Notes: a model not told the origin generated them from the letters alone. 64,000 bases of DNA from Teredinibacter haidensis (GCF_014211975.1 NZ_CP060084.1:2615001-2679000), one strand, 5' to 3'; positions 55,278 to 64,000 are shown, numbered from the stretch's first letter. A program made the numbers and translations.

Positions 55278-56123
55278 TCAGATGCCCTTAATTTCCAGAG
55301 GGTGGCCACAATTACGACAAAAACTCGCGTCGAGCTCGTGACCGGCCTTTGCGCACCGCCCACAGGTAATATGCGTTCTCGTTCTTTGCATCTCCTGCGC
55401 CAATTCAGCAGTAAAAATACCTGTCGGAACCGCAAGAATGGAATAACCCGTCAACATAGCGGCCGAGGCAATAACCTGCCCAAGCGCTGTTTGTGGCGTA
55501 ATATCACCATAGCCAACTGTCGTAATCGTCACGATCGTCCAGTAGATGCTTTTGGGAATACTGCTGAAGCCGTGCACAGGCCCTTCAACAATATACATAA
55601 GAGATCCGAAAATCGTCGACAACACCAGTACCGACATAAAAAATACGAACACCTTGCGACGGGACTGCATAATAGCCCGCATCAAAATATTGGCTTCTGA
55701 CAAATAGCGCACCAGTTTTAAGATGCGAAAAATGCGCAATACACGCAGCAAGCGCACAACCAGTAAATAATTAGCTCCAGGAACGAGTAAGCTGACATAA
55801 CTGGGCAATATTGAGACAAAATCGACCAGCCCGTAAAAACTGAAGATATATCGAAAGGGCTTTGGCAAGCAATAAATCCGAATGCAATATTCCACCGTAA
55901 ATATCAGTGTAAATATCCATTCAAGCGCAAAAATATACCCACTCCAAGGCTTAGAAAGCCAGCTGACGGAATCGAGCATCAACGCCAACACGCTGAAGAC
56001 AATCAAATAAATTAGCGCTATGTCGAAACGCTTACCGGCAGGCGTATCGGTACCAAAAATGACTTCGTGCAATTTCTGCTTCAGCGCGACAGAATTGCTA
56101 GTCTCAGGTGTTGCATCAGTCAT
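55278..56123 (-). CDS. Voltage-gated-type K+ channel with C-terminal zinc ribbon
   Basis: The 281-residue product has six transmembrane segments, an S4 with repeated Arg (VVRLLRVLRIFRILKLVRYL), a pore loop with the K+ filter TVGYGD (about 202-207), and S6. After S6 it carries a double CxxC module (C254, C257, C269, C272) typical of a zinc ribbon. ATG 56123 has GGAGA upstream and is preferred to the TTG two codons earlier. The channel type is certain; the role of the ribbon is unknown. Confidence 0.9.
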   Translation of the reverse strand: MTDATPETSNSVALKQKLHEVIFGTDTPAGKRFDIALIYLIVFSVLALMLDSVSWLSKPWSGYIFALEWIFTLIFTVEYCIRIYCLPKPFRYIFSFYGLVDFVSILPSYVSLLVPGANYLLVVRLLRVLRIFRILKLVRYLSEANILMRAIMQSRRKVFVFFMSVLVLSTIFGSLMYIVEGPVHGFSSIPKSIYWTIVTITTVGYGDITPQTALGQVIASAAMLTGYSILAVPTGIFTAELAQEMQRTRTHITCGRCAKAGHELDASFCRNCGHPLEIKGI

Positions 56124-56227
56124 CGCCAAAGATCTCCTTAATTATGGCGGCAGTATACCGTGCTCCACTCGCTCCACAACTCTACTAGACAGTATAATTG
56201 CGCCCTGCCACACGGAGAGCAACGGGT

Positions 56228-56548
56228 ATGAGCAATAGTAAACTGGTGTATTCCACTGAAACCGGTCGAGTTAAAGACGAGAAAATGAAGACAGCTATTC
56301 CCGAAAGCGACGGAATCATCCGGATTCGCCGCGAAACCAAGGGCCGCAAAGGCAAAGGGGTCACAACCCTGAGTGGCTTTGACCTGGAAGAGAAACTCCT
56401 CAAAGACCTCGCGAAAAAATTAAAGCAACTTTGCGGAACTGGCGGTACGACAAAAGATGGCGTTATTGAGATTCAGGGCGACCACCGACAAAAATTGGCT
56501 GATCACCTCAACGGCCAAGGGTACCAGGCAAAACTCGCAGGAGGCTAA
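56228..56548 (+). CDS. yciH: SUI1/eIF1-family translation factor YciH
   Basis: The 106-residue product has the SUI1 fold motifs IRRETKGRKGKGVTTLSGF and LKQLCGTGGTTKDGVIEIQG. In E. coli YciH affects start-codon fidelity under stress. ATG 56228 follows a GGAG site and yields the usual length; the frame extends ten codons upstream. Confidence 0.93.
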   Translation: MSNSKLVYSTETGRVKDEKMKTAIPESDGIIRIRRETKGRKGKGVTTLSGFDLEEKLLKDLAKKLKQLCGTGGTTKDGVIEIQGDHRQKLADHLNGQGYQAKLAGG

Positions 56549-56632
56549 CTGGAGCAGTTTTTGCTACGCCTCAGGGATACCGGGCCAACAAGGCTCGTAC
56601 ATGTCAAAATCTTGACCTAAGAGGCGATTGCA

Positions 56633-57172
56633 ATGACTAACCCCGATATCTGGCCCTTAATTGATACTGCGCTTAAAGTCGGCATGGGTGCAACAATTGC
56701 CGCAGCCTGTTTTGGTATGGCAAAACTTTGGCACAAACGCCAAATGCCCTCAGGCAAACAAAGCCCCCAGCAAAAGCGACTCAGCCTGTTGGAACAGATT
56801 TCTTCTGATGTGGGGCATGTAAACCACAGTTTTGCGAAGTATTCCGCTCTGGTTATTGAATCCACGCGCTTTGGCAAACGCTGGCCCCCTGCGCGCAAGC
56901 AGGAGCTAGATGTGATTAACAGCGAATTGGTACGTGAGTTTGAACGGCTCTCCTCTGCAGAGGCCAAGCTATTAATGCTCGGCGAAAAAACCATGGAAAA
57001 AACCCTACGCCTTTACGCTGCGCGTATCGCATTATTTCGCAAACAGGTCTATGTAGGCAGGCAGGATATAAGCGAACAGGAAATAGCCGACTTAAAGGCG
57101 GCCATCATGCAATTAAGGGAACAGTTTTACGATATTCTCAGCCGCCGTTACGACAAACTTTTGGCAGCTTAA
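56633..57172 (+). CDS. Unknown protein with one N-terminal membrane helix and coiled coil
   Basis: I do not recognise a family. The 179-residue product has a hydrophobic segment at about residues 14-31 (LKVGMGATIAAACFGMAKL), then a basic linker and a mostly helical, charged domain (LINSEL/REFERLSSAEAKLLML, EIADLKAAIMQLREQFYDIL) likely to form a coiled coil. It probably sits in the inner membrane with the helical part in the cytoplasm. The ATG has GAGG about ten bases upstream. It is convergent with the PilZ gene. Confidence 0.7.
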   Translation: MTNPDIWPLIDTALKVGMGATIAAACFGMAKLWHKRQMPSGKQSPQQKRLSLLEQISSDVGHVNHSFAKYSALVIESTRFGKRWPPARKQELDVINSELVREFERLSSAEAKLLMLGEKTMEKTLRLYAARIALFRKQVYVGRQDISEQEIADLKAAIMQLREQFYDILSRRYDKLLAA

Positions 57173-57191
57173 GATTAAAATCCAGCGGAGT

Positions 57192-57211
57192 AGAAAGCCC
57201 CGCTAGGCGGG
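57192..57211 (-). terminator. Possible terminator overlapping the PilZ gene stop
   Basis: On the minus strand CCCGC and GCGGG pair across CTA, overlapping the stop codon, followed by GCTTTCT. The stem is short and the T run broken. Confidence 0.35.
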
Positions 57212-57763
57212 AAATTCAGCTGCATATTTCTCGATCCACTCTTGAGCAGCTTGCTCACTATTAAGCTCGCGCCCCTCGTCTTCCAACACCATCGAGCGGT
57301 AATGTTCAATATGACATACCTGCTCTACCATACGAACACTAAAACGCGTTGAAGGCTCATTAAACTGCACGCCGACTGCAAAGTGGTCGCCCTCTGGCCG
57401 ACACCAAGCAACCATACCTTCAGCTTTATAAGGAGGGTCTTCAATAGCAATTTCTATATGAATGGGCGTTCCTTTGCGCACAGGGCAGTCTGCATTAAAA
57501 CACAAGCCTCCTCGGCTAACATCGCGCAACCGGTCTGAAGCAAAGAACTCCCTCGCTTCGACGGAAAGCACTGCTTTTCTTGCTTCGCCCAAACAATAGC
57601 TAATGGGAATATCTGAAGGATGACGGATAAACTGACGCATAAAGGCATCACCACTATAAAACCAATGTGTCCAATAGTTATACCACTCTGTCCAAGAATC
57701 AATAAAACTATTTACTACAGGATTGGCTTCATCAAAATGTTTACTTTCAATCTTAACAGTCAT
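57203..57763 (-). CDS. PilZ-domain c-di-GMP receptor protein
   Basis: The 186-residue product contains the two c-di-GMP binding motifs of PilZ: RxxxR in MRQFIRHPSDIP (about residues 43-47) and DxSxxG in DVSRGGLCF, followed by VRKGTPIHIEIAI and VAWCRPEGDHFAVGVQF. An aromatic-rich N-terminal region (WTEWYNYWTHWFY) precedes the domain. It probably binds c-di-GMP; its partner is unknown. Single gene. Confidence 0.88.
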   Translation of the reverse strand: MTVKIESKHFDEANPVVNSFIDSWTEWYNYWTHWFYSGDAFMRQFIRHPSDIPISYCLGEARKAVLSVEAREFFASDRLRDVSRGGLCFNADCPVRKGTPIHIEIAIEDPPYKAEGMVAWCRPEGDHFAVGVQFNEPSTRFSVRMVEQVCHIEHYRSMVLEDEGRELNSEQAAQEWIEKYAAEFPA

Positions 57764-58343
57764 ACGGCCTTACTCCTGTTCGCTAAAATTCTATTGCCCG
57801 CCTCAGCATCGGCTAATTGCAATATTTTCAACACGAACATTTCGTCAAATCAAGGTTCTCTGTCCTACACCACTGCATCTTCTATTCCAGAATTACGCTC
57901 TAAATTTCGGTTGAAATTGAAATTTAACACACCGCGTACAGAACCAAATGACAACAGGACTGGCTCAATATTTTTGATTGGCGCAAGCAAAGCTAGTTCA
58001 CTTCAATACCTACGCACCCAAAAGCCTTGTCCTTTAAGCCGTTAACGACCACCAGACTCGCTACTTAAGGTATAGCTGACAAAAAAAAGAAAACTAGAGA
58101 CATATAGTAATTATGACTATTTTTTTACAACAATCTGTCGCCTAAAGAGACACTGTAGAATTTTTTAATAGATATGCATCTGAATGCTGACTTTAATATT
58201 CGATAAAGACCTTATAAAAGTTCTAAGAATTAGGAGAGCACCAAATAAACCGATTGGGGGAAGAAGAAGAGAAATCGTTAAGCCGATAAAAAAACAAACA
58301 ACGTTCGCCAGCGAACGCAACAAGTCGTTTTTAGCCCTGTCCA
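57764..58343. other. 580-base intergenic region, no supported gene
   Basis: The region is AT-rich and holds only short open frames without ribosome sites (for example 58184-58372, highly basic product). Apart from the rnhB terminator at its right end and a presumed promoter for the PilZ gene at its left, I see nothing recognisable. Confidence 0.5.
58286..58317 (-). terminator. Terminator of the lpx-rnhB operon
   Basis: On the minus strand CGTTCGC and GCGAACG pair perfectly across TG, followed by TTGTTTG and seven T. It lies 27 bases after the rnhB stop. Confidence 0.65.
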
Positions 58344-58946
58344 TTACTCAAACGATTGGCTTTGCTGAATAACGTTTTTGACGGGAGCAAAGGAAGTACG
58401 ATGAATTTCACTTGCGCCCAGCTTTCGCAGCGCGTCCAGATGCACACGCGTCGGATACCCCTTGTGCTTGGCTAAGCCATAGCCAGGGTACTGTTTATCC
58501 AACACCTGCATTTCTCGATCGCGGGTTACTTTTGCCAGAATAGAAGCTGCGCTAATTTCCGCAACTTTACTGTCACCTTTTACAATCGCCTCTGCAGAAT
58601 AGTGCCACTTAGGCAACCGGTTGCCATCGACATAGACGTGGTGTGGTTGTGTCGGTAGCTGCTCCACGGCTCGCCTCATTGCTAGCAGGCTCGCGTGTAA
58701 AATATTCAGTTCGTCAATTTCTGCCACACTGGCCCTGGCAATGGCCCAGCTAACACTGTGTTCCTGAATCAATTCAAATAGACTCTCTCGCTTCTTCTCC
58801 GAGAGTTTTTTCGAATCGGCCAAGCCTTCTATGCCGTGATCTGGACCGAGGATAACTGCGGCCGCCACGACGTCTCCGGCGAGCGGGCCTCGACCAACCT
58901 CGTCAACACCGGCAAGCCACTGCAACTTTCTGGAAACATGCTTCAT
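58344..58946 (-). CDS. rnhB: Ribonuclease HII
   Basis: RNase HII removes ribonucleotides from DNA and RNA primers. The 200-residue product has the catalytic acidic residues in GVDEVGRGPLAG (DE pair), YVDGNRLP, and ILAKVTRDREM, with KHKGYPTRVHLDALRKLG near the end. The ATG overlaps the lpxB stop (ATGA). It is the last gene of the envelope operon. Confidence 0.97.
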   Translation of the reverse strand: MKHVSRKLQWLAGVDEVGRGPLAGDVVAAAVILGPDHGIEGLADSKKLSEKKRESLFELIQEHSVSWAIARASVAEIDELNILHASLLAMRRAVEQLPTQPHHVYVDGNRLPKWHYSAEAIVKGDSKVAEISAASILAKVTRDREMQVLDKQYPGYGLAKHKGYPTRVHLDALRKLGASEIHRTSFAPVKNVIQQSQSFE

Positions 58947-60127
58947 ATATTTTTTTTACGCTCTAATAGTTCGCATATAGCATTGGCTGCAGCAACATCG
59001 GCATTCTTTTTAAGCGACAAATGAATATCCAAATAATCCTTCTGCAACGCAGCGACTTTCCCGGCATTATCGCAATAGGACAATATTTCATCCGCGAGAT
59101 TTTCCGCCGTTGCCTGGTCTTGTAATAATTCTGGAACCAGCATCCTCCCCGCCAATAAATTCGGCAAGCCAACAAACGGACTTTTAACTAATCGCCGTAA
59201 AATCATCCAGGACAAGCTCGCCATTTTATAGGCGATAACCATGGGTTTTTTTAGCAATAGAGCCTCTAACGTCGTGGTGCCAGAAGCCATTAGTACAACA
59301 TCAGATGCCGCCATAACGTCGTGAGACTGCTTCAAGAAAAGCGTTACGGGCAGCTGAGGAAAAGCCTGGAGAACATCGTCGATTTGATGCTGGCGTGACT
59401 CATTGGCTGCTGCCATCAAAAAACGTAACTGAGGATTTTTTTGCACGCAAATAGTTGCCGCCTGAAAAAATGTTTCGGCCAGATACGCGACTTCGGCCGC
59501 ACGACTACCGGGAAGCAACGCGATGGTTTTGAGTGCAGGAGCGTCCGGCAGTTTTAATTTTTTCTGCGCGGCCCCCTGGTCAATGTCTAACGGAATCTCA
59601 TCGGCTAGCGTATGGCCTACACAGGCAACCGTTACATCGTGCTCGCTATAAAATTGTGCTTCGAAGGGAAATAACGTGAGCATAAGATCGACAGCTCGCG
59701 CTATCTTTTTAACGCGGCCTTGTCGCCATGCCCAAACAGAAGGGCTAACATAGTGTGCGGTTACCACTCCCGCATTACGCAGTTTTTCTTCCAGTGTGAG
59801 ATTAAAATCCGGAGCGTCAATTCCGATAAAAATATCCGGTGGATTTTCACTAAAGTAAACACGCAACTGTTTACGAATGGAAAGCAGCTCCGGCAATCGT
59901 TTCAGAGGTTCAACTAACCCCATAACCGCCAGGCGCTCCATATTGTGGAGAGAACGAAAACCCATGGCCAACATTCGCGGCCCGCCCACCCCCTCAAAAA
60001 CGCAATCGGGAAAGCGACGCTGCAATTCGGACATTAAGCCAGCGCCAAGAATATCGCCAGAGGCTTCGCCAACAACAATGCCCACACGCCTAAGTGATAC
60101 CGAAGCAGCAGAGCCCTGCCCACTCAT
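58943..60127 (-). CDS. lpxB: Lipid-A-disaccharide synthase
   Basis: LpxB condenses UDP-diacylglucosamine with lipid X at the inner membrane, a key lipid A step. The 394-residue GT19 protein shows VGEASGDILGAGLM, VGHTLADEIP, LLPGSRAAEV and SGTTTLEALLLKKPMVIAYK. It overlaps lpxA by one base (TAATG) and rnhB by four, so the three are coupled. Confidence 0.97.
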   Translation of the reverse strand: MSGQGSAASVSLRRVGIVVGEASGDILGAGLMSELQRRFPDCVFEGVGGPRMLAMGFRSLHNMERLAVMGLVEPLKRLPELLSIRKQLRVYFSENPPDIFIGIDAPDFNLTLEEKLRNAGVVTAHYVSPSVWAWRQGRVKKIARAVDLMLTLFPFEAQFYSEHDVTVACVGHTLADEIPLDIDQGAAQKKLKLPDAPALKTIALLPGSRAAEVAYLAETFFQAATICVQKNPQLRFLMAAANESRQHQIDDVLQAFPQLPVTLFLKQSHDVMAASDVVLMASGTTTLEALLLKKPMVIAYKMASLSWMILRRLVKSPFVGLPNLLAGRMLVPELLQDQATAENLADEILSYCDNAGKVAALQKDYLDIHLSLKKNADVAAANAICELLERKKNI

Positions 60128-60909
60128 TAGCGAACAATTCCTCGCGTCGAAGATTTTAAGGATTCAATTAAAACGCTCAGGCTACCGGTAGAAGCCGCTA
60201 ATGACTCAAGCTCCTCAATCGCCTTCTCCAGCGTCAGTCCACGGCGATAGACCGTTTTGAACGCTTTATTTAACTGGGAAATTTCGTCTTTTGAGAAGCC
60301 TCGGCGCTTCAAACCTTCCATATTAATGCTGCGTGCCGCGCCAGGCGCTCCCGTCACAACCACGTAGGCTGGAATATCCTTACCAACTGCGCTACCCATA
60401 CCGGTAAAAGCGTGGGCACCAATATGACAAAACTGATGAACCAGTGTGTATCCGCTAAGAATCGCCCAATCACCAACGACAACATGTCCTGCCAGGGCAG
60501 CATTATTGACCAGAATACAGTGATTACCAATAATGCTGTCGTGGCCTATATGCACATAAGCCATCAGCAAATTATCATTGCCGATGGTCGTTTCACTGCG
60601 ATCCTGCACGGTGCCCCGATGAATAGTGACGCCTTCGCGGATAATATTATTGTCACCAATAACTAAACGGGTGGGTTCTCCGTTGTATTTTAAATCTGGA
60701 GTATCTTCACCCACCGAAGAAAATTGATAAATCTTGTTGTTTTTTCCGATTCGGGTGGGCCCCTTAATAATTACATGGGATGCGACAACAGTCCCTTCAT
60801 CGATGCTCACATCGGGACCAATAACACTCCACGGCCCAATCTCCACCCCAGGGGCAATATCCGCGCCGGGGTCAACAAGTGCTTGTGAGTGAATACGACT
60901 TTCTGTCAT
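60127..60909 (-). CDS. lpxA: UDP-N-acetylglucosamine acyltransferase
   Basis: LpxA adds the first 3-hydroxyacyl chain in lipid A synthesis. The 260-residue product is a left-handed beta-helix of hexapeptide repeats (VEIGPWSVIGPDVSI), with the catalytic His in NDNLLMAYVHIGHDS and the family C-terminal helices (GLKRRGFSKDEI). ATG 60909 gives the family length; the open frame extends eight codons upstream. Confidence 0.97.
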   Translation of the reverse strand: MTESRIHSQALVDPGADIAPGVEIGPWSVIGPDVSIDEGTVVASHVIIKGPTRIGKNNKIYQFSSVGEDTPDLKYNGEPTRLVIGDNNIIREGVTIHRGTVQDRSETTIGNDNLLMAYVHIGHDSIIGNHCILVNNAALAGHVVVGDWAILSGYTLVHQFCHIGAHAFTGMGSAVGKDIPAYVVVTGAPGAARSINMEGLKRRGFSKDEISQLNKAFKTVYRRGLTLEKAIEELESLAASTGSLSVLIESLKSSTRGIVR

Positions 60910-60952
60910 AGCAGGCTTTCCACCAAATAGCATCTAACGAATGTTTAGAGCG

Positions 60953-61393
60953 TTAACCTACAGCTCTATCAGCACACATAATAGTTGCACATGCCACCAA
61001 CTGATCATCGACTTTAGCAATACAATCAAACTTCCAGATACCGCGTTTTACCGAAACAATTTTAGCTTCAAAGTACACTCTATCACCGGGCACAACCTGA
61101 CGCTTAAAACGCACTTTGTCCGCGCCTGCGTACAAGTAAATCGAACCATCATCAGGTGTTTTATCCATGGTTTTAAAACCGAGAACACCACAGGCCTGCG
61201 CCATTGCTTCCAATAAAAGTACACCAGGAAAAACGGGGAAATTGGGGAAATGCCCCTGAAAAACTTCTTCATTCACGGTGACATTTTTGTATGCAACAAT
61301 TGATTCGCCTTCCACTAAATCGACTACACGATCAATCAATAAAAAGGGATAGCGATGTGGCAAATATTTTTTAATTTCCAATATATCCAACAT
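60953..61393 (-). CDS. fabZ: 3-hydroxyacyl-ACP dehydratase FabZ
   Basis: FabZ dehydrates 3-hydroxyacyl-ACP in fatty acid synthesis, drawing on the same substrate as LpxA/LpxD. The 146-residue hotdog protein shows LPHRYPFLLIDRV, the active-site segment GHFPNFPVFPGVLLLEAMAQ (His and Glu) and GVLGFKT. ATG 61393 has GGGGG seven bases upstream; the frame extends to a TTG at 61414. Confidence 0.97.
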   Translation of the reverse strand: MLDILEIKKYLPHRYPFLLIDRVVDLVEGESIVAYKNVTVNEEVFQGHFPNFPVFPGVLLLEAMAQACGVLGFKTMDKTPDDGSIYLYAGADKVRFKRQVVPGDRVYFEAKIVSVKRGIWKFDCIAKVDDQLVACATIMCADRAVG

Positions 61394-61448
61394 AAATGAG
61401 CCCCCAGTGCCCAAATTTTTCGTAACTCGAAGAAAAGAATAAGGTGAT

Positions 61449-62471
61449 TTATTTAGCGGCTTTTTCCAGATCTTTGATCCGGTTTGCTAGGTCATCCAAT
61501 TGAGTATAGCGCACAGAGTTTCTACGCCATTTCCTCACATCTTGCATGGGTGGAGTGGAAGCATAAGCTCCCGATTCACGTACACCTTTCGTAACAATCG
61601 TTCCGCCATGGAAAAAGGTATTATCGGCTATTTCAATATGGCCGTTAATGGCAACAGCACCGGCAATCTGACAATTCTTACCAATAGTCGTACTGCCAGC
61701 AATGCCGACACAACCGGCAATGGCAGTCCCCTCACCCACCTTCACCCCGTGGGCGATATGAACGAGGTTATCGATAATAACATTGTCCTCAATAACCGTA
61801 TCCGTCAGAGCACCTCGGTCAATTGACGTATTAGAGCCAATCTCGACACGACTACCAATGCGCACTCCACCAAGCTGGTGTATTTTTACCCACCCCTGTT
61901 GAGAAGGCGCAAAGCCAAAACCGTCTGAGCCTAGAACAGTGCCACTGTGCACAATAACTTTATCGCCGATGGTTACTCCGGCATAAACGGATACATTTGC
62001 ATGCAGTAAGCAGTTGTCGCCCACGCGGCTGGCGTCGCCAACCGTACAGCCGGCTGAAATTTCGGTATCTTCGCCAATAACGGTGAACTCACCAATAACA
62101 GCATTTGGGCCAATACGAGCCGTCGCTGCAACCATGGCACTTTCAGCAACAACTGCCGAGGGATGAATACCAACTGCAACACGCTGCCGGCTTTCGAAAA
62201 TGCGGCTCAGCTGGGCGTAAGCCATATAAGGGTCCGTTACCAGCAATTTGTTGCCGCTAAACTTTTCCTGCTGCTCCGGTTTTAAAACCAAAATACCTGC
62301 TCGACAATCGGGCAGGTATTTTTCGTATTTATCCTGAGAGATAAACGTCAGCTGCTGCTTGGTCGCCTGCTCAAGCGTTGCTATTGCGTCAACTTCAACA
62401 GCAGTATCACCTACATAATCACACTGAAGAAATTCAGCCAATTGTTTTAGAGAGTAGGTTGTTTTGACCAT
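61449..62471 (-). CDS. lpxD: UDP-3-O-(3-hydroxyacyl)glucosamine N-acyltransferase
   Basis: LpxD adds the N-linked 3-hydroxyacyl chain, the third lipid A step. The 340-residue product has the N-terminal uridine-binding domain (TYSLKQLAEFLQ, LEQATKQQLTFI), then hexapeptide repeats with VIIDNLVHIAHGVKVG carrying the catalytic His and the C-terminal helix. GGA precedes the ATG. It lies between skp and fabZ in the standard order. Confidence 0.97.
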   Translation of the reverse strand: MVKTTYSLKQLAEFLQCDYVGDTAVEVDAIATLEQATKQQLTFISQDKYEKYLPDCRAGILVLKPEQQEKFSGNKLLVTDPYMAYAQLSRIFESRQRVAVGIHPSAVVAESAMVAATARIGPNAVIGEFTVIGEDTEISAGCTVGDASRVGDNCLLHANVSVYAGVTIGDKVIVHSGTVLGSDGFGFAPSQQGWVKIHQLGGVRIGSRVEIGSNTSIDRGALTDTVIEDNVIIDNLVHIAHGVKVGEGTAIAGCVGIAGSTTIGKNCQIAGAVAINGHIEIADNTFFHGGTIVTKGVRESGAYASTPPMQDVRKWRRNSVRYTQLDDLANRIKDLEKAAK

Positions 62472-62494
62472 TATCCGGCTTCCTTCAAAACCAA

Positions 62495-63001
62495 TTACTT
62501 AGCTTTATCCAGCGCCGCAGTTACTTTAGCGGTAATATCAAGCGCGGGCATTACGGTATAAACCGCCTGTGGACGCAAAATAACATCGATACCGTCGGCT
62601 TTCATAATTTCGTCCAACACAGCTTTCAACTTAGGTTGAAATTCCTGAGCCAGCTTATTGATAACCGCAGCATTTTCGCCCTGAATTTTTTTTGCCGCCA
62701 GCTGTAAATCTGCCTGCACGTATTCCATCTTTTTGCGATGCTCAGCCATTTTTTCCTGCGACCAAGTCATGCCATTGGTTTCAGCCTCTTTGGCCAAGCC
62801 CTTCAGGTCTGCCTGCAGTGATTCAATCTGGGTCATCATCTGGTTGTATTCGGCATTAGCCTTTAACTTTTCAATAGCCTGAGCAGCTTGTTTGGTACCC
62901 ATCATCGCGCTTTCGTGGTTAAAAATAGCGATCTTACCGGCGAATGCCATATTCGCCATAACCAAAAGTGCGCCAACTGCGAGGATTTTTTTAATAGTCA
63001 T
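62495..63001 (-). CDS. skp: Periplasmic chaperone Skp (OmpH)
   Basis: Skp is a trimeric periplasmic chaperone that delivers unfolded outer membrane proteins to BAM. The 168-residue product has a signal peptide (KKILAVGALLVMANMAFA), the strand GKIAIFNHESAMM, and long charged helices that form the tentacles. ATG 63001 follows GAGAG; an upstream TTG five codons earlier is less likely. It directly follows bamA. Confidence 0.94.
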   Translation of the reverse strand: MTIKKILAVGALLVMANMAFAGKIAIFNHESAMMGTKQAAQAIEKLKANAEYNQMMTQIESLQADLKGLAKEAETNGMTWSQEKMAEHRKKMEYVQADLQLAAKKIQGENAAVINKLAQEFQPKLKAVLDEIMKADGIDVILRPQAVYTVMPALDITAKVTAALDKAK

Positions 63002-63027
63002 AATGGTCTCTCTCAATTTTTTAAGTA

Positions 63028-64000
63028 TTAGAAGCCGGTTCCGAACGAGAACTGGAAAGCCTCCGTTCGGTCATTTTCATTCCGGTGCAGAGGCACAGAA
63101 TAGCTGAACGTCATTGGGCCAAACCCGGAAATCCAGGTAAAGCCAAACCCCGCAGAAGAACTCAGGTAATCAGCAGAAATCTCGTGGCAGTTTAACTGTT
63201 TAAAATTGTCTTTGCGGCAGTAACCGGAGAATACGTTACCTGCGTCAACAAAGGCCACTAACTGCATCGAGCGAGTATCTTCAATAAAGGGAATGGGCAG
63301 AATCATCTCGGCACTAAATTCCGCCAGAACGTTACCGCCGATAGAACGAACGCCACCGGTTTGGTATGCCATCAGTTTACCGGGCTCACAAATTTGATAG
63401 CTACTGTTCAGAACCTGGGGAGATGTTGGGTCTTCGCAAGCGATATAATTCGGCGAAACACCCGACAGCTCTGTCGATTGAATATTTCCATCACGATTCA
63501 GATCCGTCCAACCCGTCGGTAATGCATTGCGATTATTGTCGACAGCCGTACGATATTCCCAGGAGGGAGAACCACGCGGTCCTAAAGTAGAACGTTCAAA
63601 CCCTCGCACAGAACCAAATCCGCCGGAGTAGAAATTCTCAAAAAATGGCAGCTCATCCATACTTCCGTAGCCATCGCCATAACCCAAACGCGATTTCAGA
63701 CGCAAAGTAAAATCTTTAGTTAGAGGGAAGAAAATATGACCATTATAGGTAAGCTTATAGTATTCCATTTCACTGCTAGGCACCGTTGCCTCAAACTGCA
63801 AACGCTGAGAGCTCCCCCTGGTGGCTAAAATACCGCGGTTCAGCGTGATTCGGCTCCAATTAAAGGACAGAGTAGCGCTGGAAAAATCTTTACCGTATTC
63901 GTCAATAAAACCGGGCTGCGTTGCCAGCAGGTTTTCTTCGGTAATAGCGTAAGTATCAATTTCAAATTCCTGATACTGATTATTTTCTATCGGAACAGCA
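63028..64000 (-). CDS. bamA: BAM complex barrel protein BamA, C-terminal part (5' end outside window)
   Basis: BamA is the outer membrane barrel that inserts other barrels; bamD is also in this window. The frame runs open from base 64000 and encodes about 323 residues of the beta-barrel: WSRITLNRGILATRGS, FYSGGFGSVRGFE with the conserved VRGF motif of loop 6, FVDAGNVF, FGFTWISGFGPMTFSYSVPL, and the terminal strand FQFSFGTGF ending in Phe as BAM substrates do. The POTRA domains lie beyond the window. Confidence 0.97.
   Translation of the reverse strand, partial: AVPIENNQYQEFEIDTYAITEENLLATQPGFIDEYGKDFSSATLSFNWSRITLNRGILATRGSSQRLQFEATVPSSEMEYYKLTYNGHIFFPLTKDFTLRLKSRLGYGDGYGSMDELPFFENFYSGGFGSVRGFERSTLGPRGSPSWEYRTAVDNNRNALPTGWTDLNRDGNIQSTELSGVSPNYIACEDPTSPQVLNSSYQICEPGKLMAYQTGGVRSIGGNVLAEFSAEMILPIPFIEDTRSMQLVAFVDAGNVFSGYCRKDNFKQLNCHEISADYLSSSAGFGFTWISGFGPMTFSYSVPLHRNENDRTEAFQFSFGTGF

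Noticed and set aside
58184..58372. 62-codon basic open frame between the PilZ gene and rnhB
   Set aside because: No ribosome site, no family, and it overlaps the rnhB terminator and the rnhB 3' end.

Overview
The window is a chromosomal segment of a Gram-negative gammaproteobacterium, most likely from the Cellvibrionaceae (the Saccharophagus/Teredinibacter group). The evidence is a complete lipid A/BAM block, a Pseudomonas-like type IV pilus locus, a class I PDH operon, and a secreted AA10 polysaccharide monooxygenase joined to a CBM2 by a long poly-serine linker, which is a hallmark of that family. The genus is inferred, not shown. Coding density is high and most genes are core. I see no rRNA, tRNA, insertion sequence, prophage or CRISPR array.

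Layout. 1-7930 holds branched-chain amino acid synthesis: partial ilvC with divergent ilvY, and ilvI-ilvH, separated by two tandem paralogous secreted S9 peptidases. 8448-10015 carries an SDR-type protein and a DUF4124 protein. 10063-12693 is clpB behind a very good sigma-32 promoter. 13032-15719 is a PatZ-like acyl-CoA synthetase/GNAT fusion. 15721-20239 holds pgeF-rluD divergent from bamD, then nadE. 20376-31117 is the pilS-pilR two-component pair, a fimT-like pseudopilin, and on the other strand the minor pilin operon fimU-pilV-pilW-pilX-pilY1-pilE. 31426-37120 is ribF-ileS-lspA-fkpB-ispH, followed by murJ.

39296-44625 is the most accessory part: an OmpA-family protein, a 51-bp tandem repeat, a GT39 (PMT-type) glycosyltransferase translationally coupled to a PA14-domain membrane-anchored protein, a second DUF4124 protein, and the AA10-CBM2 enzyme. 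44798-49396 is aceE-aceF with three lipoyl domains on E2. 49906-57763 holds perM, tusA-like, bepA, a PAS-GGDEF-EAL protein, a voltage-gated-type K+ channel with a C-terminal zinc ribbon, yciH, an unknown membrane protein and a PilZ protein. 58344-64000 is the rnhB-lpxB-lpxA-fabZ-lpxD-skp-bamA envelope operon, with bamA running off the end.

Functionally the window is dominated by envelope building (Lpx, Bam, Skp, BepA, LspA, MurJ), surface motility and adhesion (type IV pili), c-di-GMP signalling and central metabolism. No clearly new multi-gene system was found. The best candidates for something undescribed are the GT39-PA14 pair, the S9 peptidase pair inside the ilv locus, and the structured region upstream of ilvI.
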